Assembly: GCF_001421785.1 (NCBI RefSeq)
Contig: NZ_LMLB01000001.1
Coordinates: forward strand, 1,415,663 to 1,479,662
Length of the DNA stretch: 64,000 nt
Reading direction: 5' to 3'
Origin: Sphingomonas sp. Leaf33
Lineage (GTDB): Bacteria > Pseudomonadota > Alphaproteobacteria > Sphingomonadales > Sphingomonadaceae
Every line of letters begins with the position of its first letter. The stretch's first letter is position 1. The notes beneath the pieces are model-generated. The model had not been told where the DNA came from and did not search any database. It saw nothing but the letters and a program-made list of their open reading frames with translations. Shown in pieces: positions 41,425-50,061 of the stretch. Position numbers and translations under genes: made by a program.

Positions 41425-42036
41425 ATGGCCTTTGAACTTCCGCCGCTGCCCTATGACTATGACGCGCTGGAGCCGACGATCGACAAGGAGACGATGACGC
41501 TCCACCACGACAAGCACCACAAGGCCTATACCGACAAGCTGAACGAGTTCGTCGATGGCGACGACAGCCTGCAGGGCAAGTCGATCGAGGAGATCATGGG
41601 CAGCCTGCAGGGCAAGCCGGCCGGCCTGCGCAACAACGGCGGCGGGTATTGGAACCACGACTTCTTCTGGAAGTCGATGAAGGGCGGCGGGTCGCAGCCG
41701 ACCGGGGCGCTGAAGGATGCGATCGAAGCCAAATGGGGCTCGATCGACGACTTCAAGGAAAAGTTCAATGCGGCGGGCGTCGGCCAGTTCGGTTCGGGCT
41801 GGGTATGGCTGATCGTCGGGCAGGACGGCGAGTTGGCGATCACGTCGACGCCGAACCAGGACAATCCGCTGATGGACGTGGCCGAGACGAAGGGCACGCC
41901 GATCCTGGGCAACGACGTGTGGGAGCACGCGTATTACATCAGCTACCGCAACGTGCGCCCGGATTATCTGAAGGCCTGGTGGAACGTGGTGGACTGGGAC
42001 GTCGCCAACGAGCGGTATGAGGCTGCGAAGAAGTAA
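41425..42036 (+). CDS. sodB: Superoxide dismutase, Fe/Mn family
   Basis: 203 residues. The metal ligands are His in LHHDKHHKAY, His in YWNHDFFW, and Asp/His in NDVWEHAYYISY. Residues that separate Mn from Fe enzymes lean to the Mn or cambialistic side: Gly in NNGGGYWNH and Gln in NQDNPLMD. Superoxide is turned into hydrogen peroxide and oxygen in the cytoplasm. The open frame continues far upstream on this strand, but only the part from ATG 41425 is the gene. Confidence 0.93.
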   Translation: MAFELPPLPYDYDALEPTIDKETMTLHHDKHHKAYTDKLNEFVDGDDSLQGKSIEEIMGSLQGKPAGLRNNGGGYWNHDFFWKSMKGGGSQPTGALKDAIEAKWGSIDDFKEKFNAAGVGQFGSGWVWLIVGQDGELAITSTPNQDNPLMDVAETKGTPILGNDVWEHAYYISYRNVRPDYLKAWWNVVDWDVANERYEAAKK

Positions 42037-42043
42037 ATGGCGA

Positions 42044-42068
42044 GGGCGGGGTGCGCAGCACCTCGCCC
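42044..42068. terminator. Hairpin between sodB and the yciB-like gene
   Basis: GGGCGGGGTGC and GCACCTCGCCC pair with one wobble around a three-base loop, between converging genes. No T-run is seen. Confidence 0.45.
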
Positions 42069-42101
42069 GTCATTCCCGCCTTCGGGGATGAGAACAGGTC
42101 T

Positions 42102-42719
42102 TTACTGCTCCGGCGGCACCGGCGTGTCGTCGACCGCCAGTCCGTTCTTCAGCAGCATCGGGATGTTCGCCATCGCGAACAGGAACGTCGCGGGCATCAC
42201 GAGCCACAGCTTGAATGCCGCCCAGCGCGCCAAGTCGTCGCCCGGCGCCAGCATCCGCCATGCGACTTCGTTCGCGACCGCCATCACCGCGAAGAACACC
42301 GCCCAGCTGATCGTCAGTTTGCGCCAGCCGCGATCCGTAAGGCCGGGATACGCGCTTTCCAGCATCAGTTTCAGCATCGGCCGGCCGGTGGCGACACCGA
42401 ACGCAAGGATGCCCGACAGCATCGCATAGACGATCGTCGGCTTGACCTTGATGAAGGTCGTGTCGTGGAAATAGAGCGTCAGCCCCCCGAACACGAGCAC
42501 CAGCCCGCCCGAGAACCACAGCATCGGTGATATCCGGCCAAGCTTCACGCGCGATACGATCATGGCGATGGCGATGGCGACCATGAACGCGACGGTCGCG
42601 GTCAGTGCCTTGGCGATCTGCGGGCCGGGCGCAAGCTGGTTGACCGCGAAGAACACGACCAGCGGCCCGGCGTCGATGCCGAGGCGGAGAAGGGTGGAGG
42701 GGGCTTTGTCGGCAGCCAT
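42102..42719 (-). CDS. Inner-membrane septation protein A (YciB/IspZ family)
   Basis: 205 residues with five to six membrane helices. The start STLLRLGIDAGPLVVFFAVNQ and the later RPMLKLMLESAYPGLTDRGWRKLT match the YciB family, which influences cell-envelope integrity and division. The ATG at 42719 is right; longer frames translate the repeat that lies upstream. It follows ftsY, as in many alphaproteobacteria. Confidence 0.9.
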   Translation of the reverse strand: MAADKAPSTLLRLGIDAGPLVVFFAVNQLAPGPQIAKALTATVAFMVAIAIAMIVSRVKLGRISPMLWFSGGLVLVFGGLTLYFHDTTFIKVKPTIVYAMLSGILAFGVATGRPMLKLMLESAYPGLTDRGWRKLTISWAVFFAVMAVANEVAWRMLAPGDDLARWAAFKLWLVMPATFLFAMANIPMLLKNGLAVDDTPVPPEQ

Positions 42720-42730
42720 TCGCAAAATTT

Positions 42731-42825
42731 CCGTTCGTGCTGAGCGTGTCGAAGCACCGTATTTCATGCCGCGAGCGACGCGCGTGCCTATCACAGAATG
42801 GTGCTTCGACAGGCTCGGCACGACC
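42731..42825. repeat. Dispersed palindromic repeat, paired inverted units
   Basis: CCGTTCGTGCTGAGCGTGTC and GCTTCGACAGGCTCGGCACG are the inverted units, with GAAGCACC/GGTGCTTC as inner pairing. The spacer TGCCGCGAGCGACGCGCGTG resembles those at 1976 and 36492. It lies between ftsY and the yciB-like gene. Confidence 0.85.
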
Positions 42826-42860
42826 GCAGACAGGCAGGTTTGGCCCGCAACGGGTGACCG

Positions 42861-43793
42861 TTATAGAAGTTCATCCACCCCGGCGATCATCCGCCCGACC
42901 TCGTTGGGGTCGAACGGGCGCAGGTCGTCGATCTTTTCGCCCACCCCGATCGCGTGGATCGGCAGACCGTATTTCTCCGCCGCGGCGACCAGCACGCCGC
43001 CCCGCGCGGTGCCGTCGAGCTTGGTCATCACCAGGCCGGTGACGCCGGCGACTTCCTTGAAAACCTCGATCTGATTGAGCGCGTTCTGGCCGGTGGTGGC
43101 GTCCAGCACGAGCACGACGTCGTGCGGCGATTCCACGTTCAGCCGACCGAGGACACGGCGGATCTTGGCGAGTTCGTCCATCAGCTCGCGCTTGTTCTGG
43201 AGTCGCCCGGCGGTGTCGACGATCAGCACGTCGATGCCGGTCGCCGTCGCCTGCTTGACCGCTTCATAGACGATGCCGGCCGCATCGCCGCCCTCTGCCC
43301 CGGAGACGATGGGCACGCCGATCCGCTCCGCCCAGGTGCGCAGCTGGCCGATCGCGGCGGCGCGGAACGTGTCGCCCGCCGCCAGCATCACGCCGTAGTC
43401 CTGTTCGAGGAACAGGTTGGCGAGCTTGGCGATGGTCGTCGTCTTGCCGCTGCCGTTGACGCCGATGACGAGGATGACCTGCGGGCGCGGAAAAGCCGCG
43501 ATCTCCAGCGGCCTGGCGACCGGAGCAAGCGCCTTGGCGATCTCCTCCGCGACGACGACGCGGATGCCAAGCTCCTCCATGTTGCGCTCATACTGCCCGT
43601 CGGCCAGCCGCTGGCGGACACGTGCCGACGTTGCGGGGCCGAGGTCGGACGCGATCAGCGCCTCCTCGATTTCGTCGAGCGTCGCATCGTCGAGCCGAGC
43701 GGCGCCCAGGCCGGCAAGGTTGCCGGTCAGGCGGTCGGAGGTCCGCTTGAATCCGCCGAGCAGGCGCTGCGACCAGGAGGGAGTGGTGCTCAT
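42861..43793 (-). CDS. ftsY: Signal recognition particle receptor
   Basis: 310 residues, short of an acidic A domain. The NG domain has the G1 motif GVNGSGKTTTIAKLA, DTFRAAAIGQL, the DTAGRLQNK G3 motif and TKLDGTARGG. It docks Ffh-ribosome complexes at the inner membrane. The ATG overlaps the mtaB stop (ATGA). The long open frame upstream belongs to mtaB on the same strand. Confidence 0.95.
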   Translation of the reverse strand: MSTTPSWSQRLLGGFKRTSDRLTGNLAGLGAARLDDATLDEIEEALIASDLGPATSARVRQRLADGQYERNMEELGIRVVVAEEIAKALAPVARPLEIAAFPRPQVILVIGVNGSGKTTTIAKLANLFLEQDYGVMLAAGDTFRAAAIGQLRTWAERIGVPIVSGAEGGDAAGIVYEAVKQATATGIDVLIVDTAGRLQNKRELMDELAKIRRVLGRLNVESPHDVVLVLDATTGQNALNQIEVFKEVAGVTGLVMTKLDGTARGGVLVAAAEKYGLPIHAIGVGEKIDDLRPFDPNEVGRMIAGVDELL

Positions 43794-45061
43794 GCAAATG
43801 TTCCGATCAATTCGTTGTCGGCGGTGCGCGTGATCGTCGCCGATACAACATCCCCCGTTCGGGCTGAGCTTGTCGAAGCCCTGTCCTGTTCTTCGTCGGA
43901 AGAAGGGCAGCCCTTCGACAAGCTCAGGGCGAACGGGGTGGGGGCCAGTCTGATTTCGGCGAAGTTTTCGGCGCGGCCACGGTCGCCCGGCGCCTCGACC
44001 AGCACGCGCTGCTCGGTCCCGACCAGCGTTTCCAGCCACCGCGTGCGATGCGCCTCCGCCGCCGCCCGCAGCCGGGCCGCGCGGTCCTTCACGACCGGCG
44101 GCGCAACCTGCGGCATCCGGGCGGCCGGCGTGTCCGCACGCGGCGAATAGGGAAACACATGGGCATGGACGATGTCGCAATCGGCGATCAGCGCCGCGCT
44201 GTTGGCGAACATCGCCTCATCCTCAGTCGGGAAGCCGGCGATGATGTCGGCGCCGATCGCGATCTCCGGGCGCTTGGCCTTCAGCCGCCCGACCAGCGCG
44301 ACCGACTGCGCGCGGGTGTGGCGGCGCTTCATGCGCTTCAAGATCATGTCGTCGCCGGCCTGCAGCGACAGGTGGACGTGCGGCATGACCCGCGCCTCAG
44401 CGGTCAGCAGGTCGAACAGGCGGTCGTCGATCTCGATCCCGTCGAGCGACGACAGCCGCAATCGGGGCAGTCCGGGGACAAGTTTCAGGATGCGTTCGAC
44501 CAAATGCCCGAGCGTCGGGCTGCCGGGCAGGTCGTGGCCGTAACTGGTCAGATCGACGCCCGTCAGCACGACCTCGTTATGACCCGCATCGACCAGCTCG
44601 GCGATGCGACCAACCACCGCGCCGGCCGGGACCGATCGGCTGGGACCTCGGCCGAAGGGGATGGCGCAGAACGTACAGCGGTGGTCGCAGCCGTTCTGGA
44701 CCTCGACCAGTGCGCGGGCGTGGCCTTCGAACCGGACGGTGGTGGGCAGATCGGGCGCGCCCCAGTGTCCGGGCGCCAGCTTGTCGGGATTGCCGACGAT
44801 ACGGTCGACCTCCGCCATCCCGGCGAACCCCGCCGGATCGATCGTCGCCGCGCAGCCGGTGACCACGATTTCCGCGCCCGGCCGCCGTCGCCGGGCACGG
44901 CGGATCGCGGCGCGGGTCGCCTTTACCGCTTCGTTGGTGACCGCGCAGCTATTCACCACCACGACATCGCGCGACCCGAGAAAACCCCGGATCGTTTCGC
45001 TTTCGGCGATGTTGAGCCTGCAGCCGAGCGTAATCACCTCTGGCGCCAAGGGAGCGAGCAT
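43790..45061 (-). CDS. mtaB: tRNA (t6A37) C2-methylthiotransferase
   Basis: 423 residues. Three Cys of the N-terminal domain (Cys14 in TLGCRLN, Cys39 in NSCAVTNE, and the one in VTGCAA) bind one Fe-S cluster. The radical-SAM Cys triad is in GCDHRCTFCAIP. It converts t6A to ms2t6A at tRNA position 37. Near the end, after ENFAEIRL, about 28 residues (PFALSLSKG..., ASTSSART) are the in-frame translation of the dispersed repeat at 43853-43938, followed by a normal TRAM-like end (VVSATITRTADNELIG). The ATG shares CATG with the divergent DUF924 gene. Confidence 0.93.
   Translation of the reverse strand: MLAPLAPEVITLGCRLNIAESETIRGFLGSRDVVVVNSCAVTNEAVKATRAAIRRARRRRPGAEIVVTGCAATIDPAGFAGMAEVDRIVGNPDKLAPGHWGAPDLPTTVRFEGHARALVEVQNGCDHRCTFCAIPFGRGPSRSVPAGAVVGRIAELVDAGHNEVVLTGVDLTSYGHDLPGSPTLGHLVERILKLVPGLPRLRLSSLDGIEIDDRLFDLLTAEARVMPHVHLSLQAGDDMILKRMKRRHTRAQSVALVGRLKAKRPEIAIGADIIAGFPTEDEAMFANSAALIADCDIVHAHVFPYSPRADTPAARMPQVAPPVVKDRAARLRAAAEAHRTRWLETLVGTEQRVLVEAPGDRGRAENFAEIRLAPTPFALSLSKGCPSSDEEQDRASTSSARTGDVVSATITRTADNELIGTFA
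43853..43938. repeat. Dispersed palindromic repeat inserted in the mtaB coding sequence
   Basis: CCCCGTTCGGGCTGAGCTTG and TCGACAAGCTCAGGGCGAAC are inverted units with a short spacer (TGTCCTGTTCTTCGTCGGAA). The copy is in frame with mtaB and has no stop in that frame. The same module lies between genes elsewhere in the window. Confidence 0.88.
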
Positions 45062-45635
45062 GACGGGGCATCTAGGTGGGACGGCGCATGAAGTCCATGA
45101 CGAAGCCCGGGCGGTGATCGACTTCTGGTTCGGGCTTACTGAGAAGCAGCAATTCGCCAAGGATGCCGCGCTCGACCGCGAGATCGGCGAGCGGTTCGGC
45201 GCGCTTCGCCAGCAGGTCTTCGACACCCGGGCGCAGGGTTGGCGCGACGACCCGCAGACGATGCTCGCCGCCATCATCCTGCTCGATCAGTTCAGCCGCA
45301 ATCTCTATCGCGGTCAGGCAAAGGCGTTCGAGGCGGACGATCTGGCGCTGGCCCTGACCTACGACGCGATCGCGCAACGCTGGGACAGATCCCTGCCGCC
45401 CGAACAGGCGGTGTTCCTGCTGATGCCGTTGATGCACGCCGAGGATGCGGCGGCGCAGGCGGTCAGCGTCGAGAAGTTCGACGCGCTGGGTCGCGAGAAC
45501 AACGCCCGGTTCGCGCATGACCACCGCGCGGTCTTCGATCGGTTCGGCCGCTTTCCCAGCCGCAACGATGCGCTGGGGCGCGGATCGACCGAGGAAGAGC
45601 TGGATTATCTCAGCCAGCCAGGCGCCGGCTGGTAG
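45060..45635 (+). CDS. DUF924 family protein
   Basis: 191 residues, all helical. The signatures IDFWFGL, ILLDQFSRNLYRG, FLLMPLMHAED and RFGRFPSRN identify the DUF924 family, whose function is unknown. AAGGGAG lies six bases before ATG 45060. It overlaps the divergent mtaB start by two bases and the converging GGDEF/EAL gene by 26 bases. Confidence 0.9.
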   Translation: MTGHLGGTAHEVHDEARAVIDFWFGLTEKQQFAKDAALDREIGERFGALRQQVFDTRAQGWRDDPQTMLAAIILLDQFSRNLYRGQAKAFEADDLALALTYDAIAQRWDRSLPPEQAVFLLMPLMHAEDAAAQAVSVEKFDALGRENNARFAHDHRAVFDRFGRFPSRNDALGRGSTEEELDYLSQPGAGW

Positions 45636-47223
45636 GCTGGGCCGAAACGCCGAGCATCCGGCGCTCCGCCAGCAAGCGGCGGACGCCGCCGACCGACAGG
45701 GGCTTGCCGAAATGCCAGCCTTGCCCCTTGGCGATGCCGAGCGCGATCAGGCGATCCTGGATCTCGCCGTCCTCGACCCCTTCGGCGGTCACCGGCAGGT
45801 TCAGGCTCTCGCCCAGCCGGGCGATCGCACCGACGATCGCGGCCGAATCCGGGCTTTCGGTCATCGACGTGACGAAGCTCTTGTCGATCTTGATCCGGTC
45901 GAACGGCAGCGCGCGCAGGTGGGCGAGCGAGGAATAGCCGGTTCCGAAGTCGTCGAGCGCCAGGCGGACACCCTGGTTCTTGAGGCTGCCGACGGTCGAT
46001 TGCGCCAGTGCAAGGTTGTCGAAGAGCGCGGTCTCGGTGATCTCGATCTCGCAGCGCTGCGCCGGAAAGCCGGTTTCGGTCAGCACCTTGATGATCTTCT
46101 GCGCCAGCCAGGCGTCGCGCAGCTGCCAGGGCGAGATGTTCACGGAGATGACGAGGTCCGGATCCCAGTCCCGCGCTGCGGCGAACGCCTGGCGCATCAC
46201 CGACAGCGACAGGTCGGCGATCATGCCGGTTTCCTCGGCGATCGGGATGAACGCCTCCGGGCTGATGAGGCCGCGGGTCGGATGTTCCCAGCGCGCGAGC
46301 ATCTCGAACCCGGTCAGCCGCCCGGTCGCCAGATCGATCTGCTGTTCGAAATAGGGCACGATTTCCTGCCGCGGAATGGCCAGGCGCAGGCCGCTTTCCA
46401 GTTCGTTGCGAACCTGCAACTCGCGCTCCATTGCCGCGTCGAACCAGGCGAAACGGTTCTTGCCCGACTTCTTGGCGGCATACATCGCGATGTCGGCGGC
46501 GCGCAGCAGCGTCTCGATCGACGCGCCGTCGATGTCGGATCGCGCAATGCCGACGGAGGCGGAGATGTGGCAGCGGATACCCTCGGCGTCGAACGGCTGC
46601 GCCATGCGGCTGACCAGGCGCTCGGCGATGCGGACGACGACATCCGGATTGCCCGAATCGAACAGGAAGCCGCAGGCGAACTCGTCGCCGCCCAGCCGCG
46701 CGGTCAGGGCGTTGGGCGGCAGGACACCGTCCATTTCCTGCGCGACCAGGCGGAGAAGCGCATCGCCGACCGCGTGGCCGTGCATGTCGTTGACCGTCTT
46801 GAAATGATCGAGGTCGATCGCGAGCACCGCCAGCGCCTTGCCGCGCTGCACCGCACGCGCGACCATCGCAGCGCCTTCCTCCGCGACGCTGCGCCGGTTG
46901 TGGAAGCCGGTCAGCGGGTCGCGCGCGGCGAGCGTCTGCGCACGTTCCTCGGCCGCGGTGCGATCCTCGACCTCGCGACGCAGCGCGCGGTGGCGACGCC
47001 AGCCGAGCAGGATCAGCGCGACGTTCAGGATGAGGGCGAGCGCCAGCGGCTGGTCGACCGGGGCGGCGGATCGGTCGACCAGCCGGGCGAGCGCGCCGGA
47101 CAGGACCGTGCTGCCGATACCGACGAACAGCAGGATCGCCGCGACACAGGTCACGCCGGTCATCAGTTCGGCTCGCGATGCGCGCAGGCGCCGGCCGCTC
47201 ACATCGATCGTCTCGCGTTCCAT
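45610..47223 (-). CDS. Membrane-bound GGDEF-EAL cyclic-di-GMP enzyme
   Basis: 537 residues. Two membrane helices near the N-terminus (GVTCVAAILLFVGIG and LALALILNVALILLG) precede a diguanylate cyclase domain with an intact GGDEF (LGGDEFACG) and an EAL domain. The EAL motif reads EML (FEMLARWEHP), while other catalytic residues (DDFGTGYSSL, KIDKSFV, AEGVED) are kept. It may both make and break c-di-GMP. The start is ATG 47223; GTG 47229 is possible. Confidence 0.9.
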   Translation of the reverse strand: MERETIDVSGRRLRASRAELMTGVTCVAAILLFVGIGSTVLSGALARLVDRSAAPVDQPLALALILNVALILLGWRRHRALRREVEDRTAAEERAQTLAARDPLTGFHNRRSVAEEGAAMVARAVQRGKALAVLAIDLDHFKTVNDMHGHAVGDALLRLVAQEMDGVLPPNALTARLGGDEFACGFLFDSGNPDVVVRIAERLVSRMAQPFDAEGIRCHISASVGIARSDIDGASIETLLRAADIAMYAAKKSGKNRFAWFDAAMERELQVRNELESGLRLAIPRQEIVPYFEQQIDLATGRLTGFEMLARWEHPTRGLISPEAFIPIAEETGMIADLSLSVMRQAFAAARDWDPDLVISVNISPWQLRDAWLAQKIIKVLTETGFPAQRCEIEITETALFDNLALAQSTVGSLKNQGVRLALDDFGTGYSSLAHLRALPFDRIKIDKSFVTSMTESPDSAAIVGAIARLGESLNLPVTAEGVEDGEIQDRLIALGIAKGQGWHFGKPLSVGGVRRLLAERRMLGVSAQPTSRRLAG

Positions 47224-47395
47224 TCCCACCCCACAAAGGCAACACGCCTGCCTGCACCGGTGGCGGTGTAGATCGGGTTAAGGGACGGGCGGCTTGCGTT
47301 TCGGCAGCGGCCGGGCTAGGGGCCGCAGCGATCGTTCCCTTGGCAAAGGGCTGCGTGACGCATCTGCCGCCGGATTTCCCTTTCAGGAAACGGCG

Positions 47396-47435
47396 ACGCC
47401 GGCCGACGAGGTTTCGTCCGCCGGCGTTTTTCGCG
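47396..47435 (+). terminator. Strong intrinsic terminator upstream of ffh
   Basis: ACGCCGGCCGACGA and CGTCCGCCGGCGT form a long GC-rich stem followed by TTTTT on the + strand, ending about 48 bases before the ffh ATG. No + strand gene lies upstream in the 170 bases after the divergent GGDEF/EAL start, so it may end a leader or small RNA. Confidence 0.7.
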
Positions 47436-47482
47436 TTACGTGGCCCGGATAAGCGAGGGTGAGTTTTTTTGGAGTGCGCGCG

Positions 47483-48982
47483 ATGTTCGACAGCCTGAGC
47501 GACCGCCTTGGCGGAGTGTTCGACCGCCTGCGGGGTCGCGGCGCGCTGACCGAAGCGGACGTGCGTGCGGCGATGCGCGAAGTGCGCGTCGCGTTGCTCG
47601 AGGCCGACGTGGCATTGCCCGTCGCGCGCGACTTCGTCGACAAGGTAACGGAAAAGGCGGTCGGCCAGAACGTCCTGCGCTCGGTCACGCCGGGCCAGCA
47701 AGTCGTCAAGATCGTCAACGACGCGCTGGTCGAGATGCTGGGCAGCGATAATGTCGGGCTCGACATCGACGTGACGCCGCCTGCGGTCATCATGCTGGTG
47801 GGCCTCCAGGGCTCGGGCAAGACGACGACGACCGCGAAGCTCGCCAAGCTGTTGAAGGGGCGCGAGCGCAAGAAGGTCATGATGGCCTCGCTGGACGTCA
47901 ACCGTCCGGCTGCGCAGGAACAGCTGGCGGTGCTGGGCACGCAGGCCGAAGTCGCGACGCTGCCGATCGTCGCCGGACAGCAGCCGGTCGATATCGCGCG
48001 GCGCGCGCTGCAGGCTGCGAAGCTCCAGGGCTTCGACGTGCTGATGCTCGACACCGCAGGTCGCCTGCACGTCGACCAGGCGCTGATGGACGAGATGAAG
48101 GCGGTCGCCGATATCGCGACGCCGACCGAGATACTGCTCGTCGTCGACAGCCTGACCGGCCAGGACGCGGTCAATGTCGCGACGAACTTCAGCGAGCAGG
48201 TGCCGCTGACCGGCGTAATCCTGACCCGCATGGACGGCGACGCCCGCGGCGGTGCGGCGCTGTCGATGCGCGCCGTCACCGGCAAGCCGATCAAGTTCGC
48301 CGGTATGGGTGAAAAGCTCGACGCGATCGAGCCGTTCCATCCCGGCCGCGTCGCCGGGCGCATCCTGGGCATGGGCGATGTCGTGTCGCTCGTCGAAAAG
48401 GCCGCGCAGTCGATCGAGGCCGACGATGCCGAGCGCATGGCCGCGAGGCTTGCCAAGGGGCAGTTCGACATGAACGACTTGCGCGCACAGCTGGCGCAGA
48501 TGCGTCGCATGGGCGGGCTGGGTGCGCTCGCCGGCATGATCCCGGGTATGAAGAAGGCGCAGGCCGCGATGGCGTCGGGCGCGGTCGACGAAAGGATTCT
48601 GCTGCGCATGGACGCGATGATCGGGTCGATGACCGTAAGGGAGCGCGCCAAGCCCGAGCTGATCAACGCCAAGCGCAAGATCCGCGTCGCCAAGGGCTCC
48701 GGCACGACCGTGCAGGACGTCAACAAGCTGCTGAAGATGCACCTCGAAATGTCGACGGCCATGAAGCGCATCAAGAAGATGGGCGGGCTGAAGGGCATGA
48801 TGTCGATGTTCGGCAAGGGTGGTCTTGGCGGCATCGGCAACGCCATTGGCGGCGCCCAGATGGGCGACATGATGGGCAAGCTCGACCAGCAGGGCTCAGG
48901 GCTTCCAGGCCTGCCGGGTCTTGGCGGACCGGACGGCATGAAGCTGCCGCCGGGCTTCGAGAATCTTATCAAGAAAAAGTAA
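47483..48982 (+). CDS. ffh: Signal recognition particle protein
   Basis: 499 residues. The NG GTPase domain has GLQGSGKTTTTAKLA, DVNRPAA, DTAGRLHVD and TRMDGDARGG; the M domain binds 4.5S RNA and signal sequences (GSGTTVQDVNKLLKMHLEM) and ends in a Met/Gly-rich tail. ATG 47483 has GGAG eight bases upstream. It heads the rpsP-rimM block. The SRP RNA and receptor genes are in the same window. Confidence 0.95.
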   Translation: MFDSLSDRLGGVFDRLRGRGALTEADVRAAMREVRVALLEADVALPVARDFVDKVTEKAVGQNVLRSVTPGQQVVKIVNDALVEMLGSDNVGLDIDVTPPAVIMLVGLQGSGKTTTTAKLAKLLKGRERKKVMMASLDVNRPAAQEQLAVLGTQAEVATLPIVAGQQPVDIARRALQAAKLQGFDVLMLDTAGRLHVDQALMDEMKAVADIATPTEILLVVDSLTGQDAVNVATNFSEQVPLTGVILTRMDGDARGGAALSMRAVTGKPIKFAGMGEKLDAIEPFHPGRVAGRILGMGDVVSLVEKAAQSIEADDAERMAARLAKGQFDMNDLRAQLAQMRRMGGLGALAGMIPGMKKAQAAMASGAVDERILLRMDAMIGSMTVRERAKPELINAKRKIRVAKGSGTTVQDVNKLLKMHLEMSTAMKRIKKMGGLKGMMSMFGKGGLGGIGNAIGGAQMGDMMGKLDQQGSGLPGLPGLGGPDGMKLPPGFENLIKKK

Positions 48983-49014
48983 CAGACGTAATCGTTTAGA
49001 GAAGGAAGAAGATA

Positions 49015-49458
49015 ATGGCAGTTAGCATTCGCCTGTCGCGTGGCGGCAGCAAGAAGCGTCCGTATTACCGCATCGTCGTGGCCGACGCGCGCGCATCGCG
49101 TGACGGCAAGTTCATCGAGAAGATCGGCACCTACAACCCGCTGCTGGGCAAGGACGACGAGAAGCGTGTCGTGCTCGACGGCGAACGTGCCAAGCACTGG
49201 CTGAGCGTCGGTGCGCAGCCGACCGACCGCGTCGCCCGCTTCCTGGACGCCGCCGGCGTTCGCGAGCGCACCGCGCGCAACAACCCGAACAAGGCGAAGC
49301 CGGGCGAGAAGGCGACCGAGCGCGCCGAAGAGCGTGCCGAGAAGCAGAAGGCCGCCGAGGAAGCCGCCGCAGCCGCTGCTGCTGCTCCGGCAGCAGAAGC
49401 CGCTCCGGCCGAGACGACCGAAGCCAGCGAAGAAACCACGCCGAACGCCGAGGCGTAA
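49015..49458 (+). CDS. rpsP: 30S ribosomal protein S16
   Basis: 147 residues. The core ([20 protein letters not shown], then [13 protein letters not shown] and [13 protein letters not shown]) is S16. The last 60 residues are an Ala/Glu/Lys-rich tail ([20 protein letters not shown]), longer than in E. coli but usual in sphingomonads. AGAAGGAAGAAG precedes the ATG. Confidence 0.95.
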   Translation: MAVSIRLSRGGSKKRPYYRIVVADARASRDGKFIEKIGTYNPLLGKDDEKRVVLDGERAKHWLSVGAQPTDRVARFLDAAGVRERTARNNPNKAKPGEKATERAEERAEKQKAAEEAAAAAAAAPAAEAAPAETTEASEETTPNAEA

Positions 49459-49545
49459 GGCGATGGCGGTCGTGGTGCATCGGTCCGGCGGTATTCGCCG
49501 CACCGGGCACCGCGACCGCCGTTCTGTTCCGGGGACTGCCCGCCG

Positions 49546-50061
49546 ATGACCACGATGCCAACGAAGGACATGTCGCAAGCCGCCGCGCCCCGTACGCGTG
49601 CGGTGACGCTAGCAGCGGTCATCGGTGCGCACGGGATCAACGGCGAAGTGCGGCTGAAGGTGTTCGCCCAAGACCTGGGCGTGCATAAAAGCTTCAACGG
49701 AGGCGCGCTGACGCTGAAGGCGCTGCGCACCACCCCGCAGGGCGCCATCGCGCGCTTTGCCGAAATCCCCGACCGCACCGCGGCCGAAAGGATGCGCGGC
49801 ACCGAACTGACCGTGCCCCGTGACAGCCTGCCGCCGCTGGGCGAAGGCGAATATTATCACGCCGACCTGCTGGGCCTGTCCGCCGTGGCCGAGGATGGGG
49901 CGGCCTTGGGCACCGTCGTCGCGATCGACAATTTCGGCGCGGGCGACGTGATCGAAATCGAACGGCCGGACGGCAAGCGCTTCATGATCCCGATGACCGA
50001 AGCCGCAGTGCCACGGTGGGATGCGACCACGCTGACTGTCGCAGACGGCTGGGCGGATTGA
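49546..50061 (+). CDS. rimM: Ribosome maturation factor RimM
   Basis: About 171 residues. The N-terminal beta-barrel has VTLAAVIGAHGINGEVRLKVF, and the PRC-barrel part has GEYYHADLLGLSAV and RFMIPMTEAAVP. It helps 30S maturation by binding S19. ATGs at 49546, 49555 and 49570 are in frame; the last may lack space for an RBS. The stop overlaps the next TTG (TTGA). Confidence 0.93.
   Translation: MTTMPTKDMSQAAAPRTRAVTLAAVIGAHGINGEVRLKVFAQDLGVHKSFNGGALTLKALRTTPQGAIARFAEIPDRTAAERMRGTELTVPRDSLPPLGEGEYYHADLLGLSAVAEDGAALGTVVAIDNFGAGDVIEIERPDGKRFMIPMTEAAVPRWDATTLTVADGWAD

Noticed and set aside
39349..42036. A continuous + strand frame of 895 codons
   Set aside because: Only its last 204 codons are a gene (superoxide dismutase). 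The rest runs antisense to pspA and across pspF in another frame, and the text is Arg/Gly/Pro-rich without motifs, as expected in GC-rich DNA.
45605..48742. A minus-strand frame of 1045 codons over the GGDEF/EAL and ffh genes
   Set aside because: It is a frame shadow: low-complexity, Arg-rich sequence without domains, opposite or out of phase with well-supported genes.
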